Source: Carnobacterium_A sp047553015
GTDB lineage: Bacteria; Bacillota; Bacilli; Lactobacillales; Carnobacteriaceae
DNA length: 64,000 nt
Reading direction: 5' to 3'
Assembly: GCF_047553015.1 (NCBI RefSeq)
Contig: NZ_CP180212.1
Span: 1,488,001-1,552,000 of the forward strand
Shown piece by piece: positions 25,209 through 32,897 of the stretch. Position 1 is the first letter of the stretch, and each line of letters begins with the position of its first letter. The translations under genes and the position numbers were made by a program. Under the pieces are notes generated by a model that worked only from the letters and a program-made list of their open reading frames with translations, was not told the DNA's origin and ran no database searches.

Positions 25209-25457
25209 GGCTTGTTAAAAAGATGACTATTCTGACTTTTTAATAGCTGGATTCCATTAAAGAATACACGTAAATTTTTATGCTCAACTAGCTATTAGAT
25301 AACTTGCTCTACTTTAAAAAAACTGATACAGACACAAAATGATTTGAATTACGTCAAGATGGACTGTATTTGTTATGGTTAGCATAACTATGTCATGTAT
25401 GTGGGTCTACAGTCTAAGCTTGTTAAGGAATATAGTATACCAAAAAGGAGGAACATT
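25209..25457. other. Intergenic stretch without a recognisable gene
   Basis: About 250 bp, AT-rich, between the ABC/FtsX operon and a short plus-strand ORF. A small dyad GTTATG-N5-CATAAC occurs near 25374-25390. I see no conserved RNA motif in it. Confidence 0.4.
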
Positions 25458-25511
25458 ATGAAAGTAAAAGATGAACTAGTAGAAGAAGTTTATGTAAAAT
25501 TTAATGTTTAG
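25458..25511 (+). CDS. Possible 17-residue peptide ORF
   Basis: ATG to TAG encodes MKVKDELVEEVYVKFNV. The site AAAAAGGAGG with a 7-nt spacing to the ATG is as good as any in the window, and TATAGT at 25431-25436 could be a -10 giving a very short leader. The next feature downstream is a strong bidirectional terminator. The peptide is mixed-charge and amphipathic, without a signal or membrane segment. It may be an expressed small peptide or the surviving start of a decayed gene; I recognise no family. Confidence 0.35.
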   Translation: MKVKDELVEEVYVKFNV

Positions 25512-25575
25512 GCCATTTAAAACAATCTGTCCTCTATAAGGATTTCTTTTAAAAAAATTAATCTTTCAATTTTAA

Positions 25576-25617
25576 AAATAGAGCGACTAATATATAAATA
25601 CATTAGTCGCTCTATTT
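25576..25617. terminator. Bidirectional terminator
   Basis: A perfect 16-bp stem (25576-25591 with 25602-25617) and 10-nt loop, 14 nt from the end of the PepSY gene on the minus strand and 65 nt after the small ORF on the plus strand. T/A-runs flank it, although the plus-strand T-run is short. Confidence 0.9.
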
Positions 25618-25630
25618 GTTCTGATTATTC

Positions 25631-26215
25631 TTAGTCTAAGCCGATGAACTCGCCTGTTTTAGCATCGATTAAGGCATCATCATTGCCTTGGCCACTACCT
25701 TGTAAGTCTATTTCGTAATAAACTGTTCCATTTTCACTATCTAGTGCCCAATCTTTAGCATAACCTTTTCCTACTTTTTCAAGAGCCACTTTCATTGCTT
25801 CTTGAGGTGTAATAAGGCCTTCTAGAACTAAACTATCATCATCAATTAAATCATCTTTATTTTCTGTTTTTTGCTTAGAAATTTCTCCAGACATTGTATC
25901 AATAGATAACTCTATTTCTTGTAATTCGTTAAATCCTTCAATTTCATAGACATAATTGGCAAAATTTTTGTCTAAATTAATAGAAACAATTTGAGCATCC
26001 GGATAAGTTTCTTTAAAGATTTCTACTGCTTGCTCCATACTTACATCAAATTCCTTATTTTCTATACCTTTTGTTGAAGTACTCATTTGATTACTTGATT
26101 GCATCGGAGTGACCATAGCATCATCTTGAGAGTCATTGTCGCACGCTACTAATATGAAAGAAGTTGCTAACGTTGCTGCTATTATTGCCGCTTTTTTACT
26201 TGTCATCTTATTCAT
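25631..26215 (-). CDS. PepSY domain lipoprotein
   Basis: A 194-residue exported lipoprotein: MNKMTSKKAAIIAATLATSFILVAC ends in a lipobox with Cys25. Two PepSY-like modules follow, at about 58-115 (VSMEQAVEIFKETYPDAQIV with YVYEIEGF) and 133-193 (TPQEAMKVALEKVGKG with TVYYEIDLQG). PepSY domains are small fold units, often attached to proteases or transporters as inhibitors or assembly factors; the precise role here is unknown. The ATG has GGAGG 7 nt upstream. Single-gene unit with its own terminator. Confidence 0.88.
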   Translation of the reverse strand: MNKMTSKKAAIIAATLATSFILVACDNDSQDDAMVTPMQSSNQMSTSTKGIENKEFDVSMEQAVEIFKETYPDAQIVSINLDKNFANYVYEIEGFNELQEIELSIDTMSGEISKQKTENKDDLIDDDSLVLEGLITPQEAMKVALEKVGKGYAKDWALDSENGTVYYEIDLQGSGQGNDDALIDAKTGEFIGLD

Positions 26216-26365
26216 TTGTTTTCCTCCAGTTTTTTTGGTGCTAAAATAATTTTTATCTCAACCATGAATACTTGAGAGCTTCATTTAACTTTCTTCTCTA
26301 TATTTTCATTGTATAATAGGTCTCACTTTTTCCATACAATAACGCCTCATCTTTTATACTGTGAG

Positions 26366-26413
26366 AGAAAAAAATCAGTCGTATAGGATAAATTTTATCC
26401 TGTATGACTGATT
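26366..26413 (-). terminator. Terminator after the amino acid permease gene
   Basis: An 18-bp stem with one G-T pair (26373-26390 with 26396-26413), then a 7-T run on the minus strand. Confidence 0.92.
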
Positions 26414-26444
26414 CCTATTTTTTTAATGAAGCAACCTACTTTTT

Positions 26445-27830
26445 TTATGCCTCTTTATTTAATTGGCTATGCTTATTTCCATATAAGAAATAAATAGCTA
26501 GACCTAATGCAACCCAAATAATAAACATCATCCAAACAGATAAAGATAATTGGAACATCAAGTATACACAGACCACAATAGACAGAATCGGAAAGAAGGG
26601 AACCCAAGGAACTTTAAATTCTCCTGGTTTTGGTTGCCCATATTCTTTTCTTAATTTTAAAATACCCGCTGCGATGATAACGAATACCATTAATGTAACG
26701 ATATTGGTTACTGCTGCTAATTGGTCTAAAGGAACGATTCCTGCTAATGTAGCAGATAAAAGACCAACTATGAGTGTAGCATTGTAAGGTGTTTTGGTTT
26801 TCTCATTGACATGACTCAATCCAATAGGCAATAATCCATCCCGACTAATCACATAAATCAGACGAGTTAATCCATAAGTCATTGAGATTAGAACAGTTAA
26901 TAACGTTAGAATCGCTCCTATAGAAATCATTCCTGCAATAAAATTGTGCCCAATGAATCGCATAGCAAAGGCTACTGGATCTTTTACATTTAATTGCGTA
27001 TAAGGAACTAACCCCGTTAATACTAATGTGACGCCTATATATAAGACGGTCGCAATGCCAAGAGAGCCGATTATTCCTCTTGGTATATCCCTTTGAGGAT
27101 TTTTGACTTCTTCAGCTGCCGTACTAACTGCATCAAAACCCAAGAAAGCAAAGAAAACAATCGCTGCACCAGACGTTACACCTTTTAAACCAAAGGGCAT
27201 AAAAGGCGTCCAGTTAGCTGGCTTCACATAAAACATTCCGATTAAAATAAATAAGGCAATTAAACTGAATTTTATACTAACCATAATATTATTTAAGCGT
27301 AAAGCTTTTTTGGCTCCTTGTGTAACCAAATAAGTCACTAATAATGTAATAACAATTGCAATCACATCAATATACGTTCCATTTGCTTGATTATAAGAAG
27401 CCCGCAATGCTTGTGGAAAGTAAACTCCTATTCCCTCTAGAAAACCATGAACGTAGCCAGACCAACCAGAAGCAACAGAGGCATTGGCTAATAAATACTC
27501 ACAAATTAATAACCAACCCACTAACCAGCCAAATAGTTCACCGAAAATAGTGTAAATATATCCGTATGCACCTCCACCGATGGGAACTCTAGAAGCAAAT
27601 TCTGCGTAGCATAAAGCGGATAAGATGCATGAAAATGCGGCAATAACAAACGAAACAATTAATGCTGGACCTGCTGTATTCGCTGCTGCAGTACCTGTGA
27701 TAACGAAAATTCCCGTCCCAACAATTGCACCTAGACCTAACAAAATTAAATCTACCGTCTTTAATTCTTTTCTCAATAGTGATTGTGCAAATGATGCTGT
27801 ATTTAATGGTTTTTTACGAAAAAGATTCAT
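26445..27830 (-). CDS. APC-superfamily amino acid permease (YfnA/CAT-like)
   Basis: A 461-residue, 12-or-more-helix permease of the cationic amino acid transporter type. The substrate-binding unwound helix 1 is LGAIVGTGIFVITG (residues about 33-46). The CAT hallmark EFASRVPIGGGAYGYIYTIFGE follows at about 77-98, and FDAVSTAAEEVKNPQRDIPRGI is helix 6 and its loop. Length and motifs match Bacillus YfnA. Substrate specificity is not readable. It follows the sugar transporter gene by 20 nt, so the two are probably co-transcribed. Confidence 0.92.
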   Translation of the reverse strand: MNLFRKKPLNTASFAQSLLRKELKTVDLILLGLGAIVGTGIFVITGTAAANTAGPALIVSFVIAAFSCILSALCYAEFASRVPIGGGAYGYIYTIFGELFGWLVGWLLICEYLLANASVASGWSGYVHGFLEGIGVYFPQALRASYNQANGTYIDVIAIVITLLVTYLVTQGAKKALRLNNIMVSIKFSLIALFILIGMFYVKPANWTPFMPFGLKGVTSGAAIVFFAFLGFDAVSTAAEEVKNPQRDIPRGIIGSLGIATVLYIGVTLVLTGLVPYTQLNVKDPVAFAMRFIGHNFIAGMISIGAILTLLTVLISMTYGLTRLIYVISRDGLLPIGLSHVNEKTKTPYNATLIVGLLSATLAGIVPLDQLAAVTNIVTLMVFVIIAAGILKLRKEYGQPKPGEFKVPWVPFFPILSIVVCVYLMFQLSLSVWMMFIIWVALGLAIYFLYGNKHSQLNKEA

Positions 27831-27850
27831 TCTTCAACCTACCTTGTCTC

Positions 27851-28708
27851 TTATGATTTCAAATAGCCTAAAACAATACCTCCGATAATAACGAAGACAC
27901 AACCTATGATAATGTATCTAAATTCACGTTTGGATTTGGTTTCTCCAAGAAACCAGATTCCACCTAATGTAGAAATGATAATACCCATTTGTGATAAAGA
28001 AAAACTAACTGCTAATCCAATAGCTTTCATTGAAATCAGCATAAAAATATTTCCTACTCCCCATATCAGACCAGTAAGAATATTGCGTGCAGTATACTGA
28101 TTCCAAACTTGTTCTTTTCTAGAAAAGAACAACGCGCCAATCACCATACCAATGGACTGTGGTAAAATAACTGCTAAGGCATCTACACCTGAAGCATTGA
28201 TGGTAATCGTATAAAAAGCATACCCTAAAGTAGATAGCCCCAATGCTTTCATCCAAGCCTTTTTAACTGAGGCAGCTTCGTCACCTGAATCTTTCTGGTC
28301 ACTCACCGTTGTGAACCTGACACCGACAATTAAAAACGCTAATGCTAGAATACCTAAAAAAAGATCTCGGCTACTGGTCCATTCACGAAACAATAAAACT
28401 CCTGCTAATGTATTTGCCATCAGTTGTAAACCAGTGGAAACAGGCAATGTATTTGATACTCCCATTAATTTCATAGATTGAAACTGTTTATTTTGACCAA
28501 GCGTCCAAAATAAACCGGATACCATTCCAACAGTCATAATGGTCACTTCAAAAGCCGGCTGATAAACAACGTAAGCTCCTATAGCAAAAATAAATGACCC
28601 AATCGTCATACCTAGGGTTTGCTGCTGTGCTGTCCCACCAAGTTTCCCACTGACTAAACCAATACTACCCCAGGCAAAAGCTGGAATCAAAGCAAGTAAG
28701 ATCTCCAT
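27851..28708 (-). CDS. GRP family sugar transporter (GlcU/RbsU-like)
   Basis: A 285-residue, 10-helix transporter of the glucose/ribose porter family. It starts MEILLALIPAFAWGSIGLVSGKLGG, the family N-terminus, and has ALYxx-type internal duplication halves with IPAFAWGS and LIWGVGNIFML at corresponding positions. The ATG at 28708 has GAGGAG 4 nt upstream; the longer in-frame extension is charged and hydrophilic and lacks a site. Likely imports a monosaccharide by proton symport (glucose or ribose), unphosphorylated. Confidence 0.88.
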   Translation of the reverse strand: MEILLALIPAFAWGSIGLVSGKLGGTAQQQTLGMTIGSFIFAIGAYVVYQPAFEVTIMTVGMVSGLFWTLGQNKQFQSMKLMGVSNTLPVSTGLQLMANTLAGVLLFREWTSSRDLFLGILALAFLIVGVRFTTVSDQKDSGDEAASVKKAWMKALGLSTLGYAFYTITINASGVDALAVILPQSIGMVIGALFFSRKEQVWNQYTARNILTGLIWGVGNIFMLISMKAIGLAVSFSLSQMGIIISTLGGIWFLGETKSKREFRYIIIGCVFVIIGGIVLGYLKS

Positions 28709-28845
28709 GACACTCCTCTTTTCTATTCTTTTTTCTTTCAACTGCTCCATCATAACAAGGATATGAGGCATTCTACAACATATAAATGAGTTAGCCAGCT
28801 TTTTTTTCTTGTTTCGTGGAATTGATTGCTAAAATATGCTAAGCT

Positions 28846-28863
28846 AGACAAATCAATTTGTCT
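28846..28863. promoter_or_regulatory. Perfect 18-bp dyad upstream of the BaiN-like gene
   Basis: AGACAAATCAATTTGTCT has 8-bp arms and a 2-nt centre, 21 bp before the ATG at 28884. It follows a possible -10 (TAAAAT at 28830-28835). It could be an operator or a leader hairpin. Confidence 0.55.
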
Positions 28864-28883
28864 AATAGAAAAGAGGAATAACC

Positions 28884-30161
28884 ATGACAGATTACGATGT
28901 AATCGTAGTTGGCGGTGGCACAAGCGGTATGATGGCCGCTATTTCAGCAGCTGAAAAAGGTGCTAACGTTGCCGTTGTAGAAAAAAATAAAACCCTTGGT
29001 AGAAAGTTACTTGTTACTGGCGGTGGTCGGTGTAATGTAACGAATAACCGTGATAAAGAAGAAATTGTTTCACATATCCCTGGAAATGGTCGCTTTCTCT
29101 ATAGCGCTTTTCATCAATACGATAATTACGATATTATGGACTTTTTTCGTTCGAATGGCGTTGTCTTAAAAGAAGAAGATCATGGTCGCATGTTTCCTGC
29201 TACGGACAAGTCTCGAACCGTTTTGGAAGCCTTAATTGTGATTATGGATCGATTAGCTATTACAATTTATACAGATGCGCCCGTTGAAACTATTTTAATT
29301 AAAGATAAAAAAATAACTGGCTTGATTCTTGAAGATGAGCGCGAATTATCAGCTAAAACTATTATCCTCTCGACCGGTGGAAGAGCGATGCCTAGAACCG
29401 GTTCAACTGGCGATGGCTATAAATGGGCTAAGAAAGCTGGCCATACAATTAAGCCACTCTATCCAACAGAAGTTCCAGTTTTATCGGATGAATCATTCAT
29501 TCAAGATAAAACGTTGCAAGGTCTTTCTTTACGAGATGTGACGTTAAGTGTGGTCAATAAAAAAGGTAAAAAAGTCATTAGTCATCAAATGGATATGATT
29601 TTTACTCACTTTGGTATTTCAGGACCAGCTGTTTTACGTTGTTCGATGTTTGTGCATCAAACGATGCAAAGAGATAAAACAGACTTTGTTATGATGTCAC
29701 TTGATGCTTTACCTGAATTATCTAAAGGAGAACTGACTCAACAAATGCAACGTTTAGTAAAAAATGAAGGCGAAAAAAGTATTAAAAATGCTTTAAAAGG
29801 ACTTGTTCCGGAACGCTACCTTCTTTTTGCTTTTGAGCGTTTATCGCTTGACGAAAACAGTACCCTCAAACAATTATCGGATGATGAACGAGCAGCCTTT
29901 ATTGATTTCATGAAAGAGTTCAGTTTTACTGCAAATGGTACATTACCCATTGAAAAAGCTTTTGTAACCGGTGGTGGAATCAATACCAAAGAGGTCAATC
30001 CCAAAACAATGGAAAGCAAATTTACAAAGGGATTGTATTTCTCTGGTGAGCTACTAGACTACAATGGGTATACGGGTGGCTATAATATCACTGGTGCCTT
30101 CATTACGGGACGAGTAGCGGGTATGCACGCTGCACAAGAGGCTTTAGGGGTAGTCAACTAG
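28884..30161 (+). CDS. BaiN/HI0933-family NAD(P)/FAD-dependent oxidoreductase
   Basis: A 425-residue flavoprotein. The FAD-binding Rossmann motif is VVGGGTSGMMAAISAAEKGA at residues 7-26, then GGRCNVTNNRD (family hallmark) at about 47-57. The NAD-domain strand IILSTGGRAMPRTGSTGDGYK is at about 150-170, and the C-terminal FAD contact is YNGYTGGYNITGAFITG. The family is annotated as aminoacetone oxidase/BaiN-like without an established physiological reaction in lactic acid bacteria. AAGAGGA lies before the ATG, and it forms a single-gene unit with its own terminator. Confidence 0.92.
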   Translation: MTDYDVIVVGGGTSGMMAAISAAEKGANVAVVEKNKTLGRKLLVTGGGRCNVTNNRDKEEIVSHIPGNGRFLYSAFHQYDNYDIMDFFRSNGVVLKEEDHGRMFPATDKSRTVLEALIVIMDRLAITIYTDAPVETILIKDKKITGLILEDERELSAKTIILSTGGRAMPRTGSTGDGYKWAKKAGHTIKPLYPTEVPVLSDESFIQDKTLQGLSLRDVTLSVVNKKGKKVISHQMDMIFTHFGISGPAVLRCSMFVHQTMQRDKTDFVMMSLDALPELSKGELTQQMQRLVKNEGEKSIKNALKGLVPERYLLFAFERLSLDENSTLKQLSDDERAAFIDFMKEFSFTANGTLPIEKAFVTGGGINTKEVNPKTMESKFTKGLYFSGELLDYNGYTGGYNITGAFITGRVAGMHAAQEALGVVN

Positions 30162-30184
30162 TTAAAATAAAGTCCATTCAATTT

Positions 30185-30221
30185 AAAAAGAGACTCAGAC
30201 AATTGTCTGAGTCTCTTTTTT
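30185..30221. terminator. Bidirectional terminator between convergent genes
   Basis: AAAAAGAGACTCAGACAAT followed by its complement: a perfect palindrome with T-runs on both strands, between the BaiN-like gene (plus) and ybaK (minus). Confidence 0.95.
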
Positions 30222-30706
30222 CAAGCTTCGATTGCTACAAATTCAGCTTTAACCAGTTCTTTTAGAGCTTGAGGCGTTAATTCAACTTGAAAGCCTCTTC
30301 TTCCAGCAGATACTATCATGGTATCTAAGTTTTGGGTATCTTTAGACAAATAAACAGGAAAGTTTTTTTTCATTCCTATTGGCGAACAACCTCCACGAAT
30401 ATAACCCGTTGTTTTTTCTAAATCTTCTAAATGCAGCAACTCCATTTTTTTATTTCCACTGACTTTTGCAAGTGCTTTTAAATTAATTTCGCTTCTGCCT
30501 GGAATACAAGCGACCACTACACCCGTTTTATCTCCAACTGTTACAATTGTTTTAAACAGTTTTTGTCTAGTTGGATCTAGTTCCTCTAAACTAGTTTGAC
30601 TGTCTGAATGATTTTGACTCCATGGATACTCATGGAGTTTATAGTCAATTTTAACTTTATCTAGCAATCGAATGGCATTTGTTTTCGGTTGTTTCCCTTT
30701 TTTCAT
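30221..30706 (-). CDS. ybaK: Cys-tRNA(Pro)/Cys-tRNA(Cys) deacylase YbaK
   Basis: A 161-residue aminoacyl-tRNA editing domain protein that hydrolyses mischarged Cys-tRNA(Pro). It begins KTNAIRLLDKVKIDYKLHEYPW, the YbaK/EbsC N-terminus. Conserved features are FKTIVTVGDKTGVVVACIPG with the catalytic Lys region, SGNKKMELLHLEDLEKTTGYIRGGCSPIG, and GRRGFQVELTP. AGG lies about 9-11 nt before the ATG. The stop codon abuts a bidirectional terminator. Related to Enterococcus EbsC. Confidence 0.94.
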   Translation of the reverse strand: MKKGKQPKTNAIRLLDKVKIDYKLHEYPWSQNHSDSQTSLEELDPTRQKLFKTIVTVGDKTGVVVACIPGRSEINLKALAKVSGNKKMELLHLEDLEKTTGYIRGGCSPIGMKKNFPVYLSKDTQNLDTMIVSAGRRGFQVELTPQALKELVKAEFVAIEA

Positions 30707-30746
30707 CTGGTTTTACCTTCTTTACTCTTACTCTTTTGATGACTGT

Positions 30747-31925
30747 TTATTTTTTTCGAATAATACATACTTTTAAATATTCGCCTTGAGTAAACTCTGG
30801 ATTTATCTTAAAGTCATCTGGTAATCCAAAGGTTTCTTCTATTGTATACGATTTATTTTGACCTTTAAAAGCTTCTTCAATAAAACTGTTGAATTTTTCA
30901 GTTGTTACGTTCGCGGCATTCGTTGAAGCAATGATTATACCATTAGGTTTTGTAAGTTGAATCACTTCTTCTAAAAGACTTGCATAGTCTTTGGCAGCAC
31001 TAAATGTTCGTTTTTTCGAACGAGCAAAACTTGGCGGATCAACAACCACAACATCAAAAGCTAATTTATGACGAATAGCGTATTTAAAATAATCAAAAAC
31101 ATCCATTACGCGAATTGTTTGATCGTCTACGTTTAAATTATTTACTTCAAATTGTTCAATCGTTTTAGGTAAGCTACGTTTAGCCAAGTCAACACTTGTC
31201 GTCTCAACTGCTCCACCTAAGGCTGCTGCTACTGAGAAAGCTCCTGTGTAGCTAAACGTATTTAAAACCGTCTTGCCCATTGCGTATTTTTCTAACAACC
31301 GTTGTCTAACATCTCTTTGGTCTAAAAATATTCCAGTCATTAATCCATCATCTAAATAGGTTGCATAACTGATTCCATTTTCTAAAATCATTAGCGGCTC
31401 TGGAGCAGCCTTACCAAAAATTAAATCTGTTTCAGGTTTTGCATTGGTCTCAAATCTGATTTTCTCATAGATTCCTTTGCTATCTGATACGACTTCTTTG
31501 AAGGCTTTTAGAATTAATTCACGGTGAGCGTAAATCCCTTTGCTATACCATGAAAAGATATAATAATCATCGTAGAAATCAATTGTCAATCCACCTAATC
31601 CATCGCCTTCACCATTAAATAGTCGATAAGCAGTTGTTTGTTCATTCAATTTGAAAATTGATCGTTCATCTAATGCTTCTTTAAGAAGTTTTTTATAGAA
31701 ATTCTGATTAATCATCTCTGTTTGATTTGTCGTTAAAATCCAACCGTCGCCTTTATTTTGTTTAGCTAAATAAGCGATAGCTACAAATTTTTTGTGTTCA
31801 TCAATGCATTGAATCAATGATCCTTCTGGTAATTTGGGCTCCTTGACAAAATCTTCAAGTACCAATATTGGATACCCCCTGCGTGCCCGTTCTGTTGCGC
31901 GTCTTTTCAACATACATTTTTCCAT
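30747..31925 (-). CDS. Class I SAM-dependent rRNA methyltransferase (RlmI-like, COG1092)
   Basis: A 392-residue enzyme with an N-terminal PUA-like RNA-binding domain (about 1-75, with ERARRGYPIL) and a C-terminal Rossmann methyltransferase. The SAM site is VLNTFSYTGAFSVAAALGG (about 213-231). The catalytic motif DVVVVDPPSFARSKKRTFSA gives the DPPSF signature of the RlmI/YccW group, which makes m5C in 23S rRNA. The exact target nucleotide is not readable. AAAGGAG is 10 nt before the ATG. It lies between VanZ and ybaK in the same direction. Confidence 0.91.
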   Translation of the reverse strand: MEKCMLKRRATERARRGYPILVLEDFVKEPKLPEGSLIQCIDEHKKFVAIAYLAKQNKGDGWILTTNQTEMINQNFYKKLLKEALDERSIFKLNEQTTAYRLFNGEGDGLGGLTIDFYDDYYIFSWYSKGIYAHRELILKAFKEVVSDSKGIYEKIRFETNAKPETDLIFGKAAPEPLMILENGISYATYLDDGLMTGIFLDQRDVRQRLLEKYAMGKTVLNTFSYTGAFSVAAALGGAVETTSVDLAKRSLPKTIEQFEVNNLNVDDQTIRVMDVFDYFKYAIRHKLAFDVVVVDPPSFARSKKRTFSAAKDYASLLEEVIQLTKPNGIIIASTNAANVTTEKFNSFIEEAFKGQNKSYTIEETFGLPDDFKINPEFTQGEYLKVCIIRKK

Positions 31926-31960
31926 TACTGTTAATCTCCTTTTAGTTTATACTTTAGTCT

Positions 31961-32602
31961 TTAGTTACTCTTTCTTTTTTTCTTATCGTATTCAACCACT
32001 TTTTCAACAATCATAAAACAAATCAAACCAACTATCGTTCCGATAGTATTAAATAGTAAATCATCGATATCTGTAATCCCAGTTCCAAGAAAGAATTGCA
32101 TCATTTCAATAAAAAAAGAAAAACAAAAACCAGTTAACAGTGTTTTCAAAAAATAAGGTTTTTTATTTAGGAGGTAGGCTACTACAAAGCCCATCGGTAC
32201 AAACCATAAGATATTCCCATAAAAATTATAATAATAATCGAATAACGTTACTCCTTTAGTTAATTTTAGCGTATGAGTTAACGGCGTCAAATTAATCGCA
32301 CTTAAGGGTTGCATATTAAATCTTACATTACCAATACTATGTTCTTCTCGAAAAATAGTCAGGTGTATTAATAAAATAATGTAAAAAATAAATGCATTCA
32401 GACTTATTTCTCGATACAAACTTTTTCTTTTTTTCCCTTTTTTTAAAAACGTTAAGTAGATCACTCGAAAGATTAACCAGATAATAAAATAAAATAACGT
32501 TTGGTCTATACTATAAAAAATGAGCTCTATTAGTGGGAAATGATTAATGGATTCGCCATAAGATTGTTTCATTATATTAAAAAGGCCTTGTAGAAATATC
32601 AT
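31961..32602 (-). CDS. VanZ family membrane protein
   Basis: A 213-residue membrane protein with about five hydrophobic segments. The VanZ hallmark region occurs as FYGNILWFVPMGFVVAYLLN, FFIEMMQFFLGTGITDIDD and LFNTIGTIVGLI in the C-terminal half. VanZ confers low-level teicoplanin resistance in Enterococcus, but most family members have unknown roles. The start at ATG 32602 has GGAGG 11 nt upstream; a TTG at 32611 is only 2 nt away from that site. Confidence 0.85.
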   Translation of the reverse strand: MIFLQGLFNIMKQSYGESINHFPLIELIFYSIDQTLFYFIIWLIFRVIYLTFLKKGKKRKSLYREISLNAFIFYIILLIHLTIFREEHSIGNVRFNMQPLSAINLTPLTHTLKLTKGVTLFDYYYNFYGNILWFVPMGFVVAYLLNKKPYFLKTLLTGFCFSFFIEMMQFFLGTGITDIDDLLFNTIGTIVGLICFMIVEKVVEYDKKKRKSN

Positions 32603-32717
32603 GTAAGGCAAAACCTCCTTTTAGATGATGCACTTCATTATAACTTATTTTTCGTCAATATATGTTTAAAAACAGAACAAATTTTAAGTCTAATGAAAAA
32701 ATGTGTCTAATCAGACT

Positions 32718-32731
32718 TGGTAACGATTACA
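32718..32731 (+). promoter_or_regulatory. cre-like site upstream of the LTA synthase promoter
   Basis: TGGTAACGATTACA fits the CcpA operator pattern TGWNANCGNTNWCA at every position but the third. It lies 31 bp upstream of the -35. Confidence 0.45.
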
Positions 32732-32762
32732 TTTTTTGGGCTTGTTAAAACAAGTACAAAAA

Positions 32763-32791
32763 TTGACTAACTAGCAAAAAAACTGTAAAAT
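32763..32791 (+). promoter_or_regulatory. Promoter of the LTA synthase gene
   Basis: TTGACT (32763-32768), 17-bp spacer, TAAAAT (32786-32791). The transcript would have a leader of about 100 nt. Confidence 0.85.
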
Positions 32792-32897
32792 GTAGTTATT
32801 ATGGGGTAATTGAGACCATTGTATTATTTTAAAACTAACATTAATCTAAAATAAAAATTATTTTATCCGTTACTTTTTAAAGGAGGAACTTTTACTA

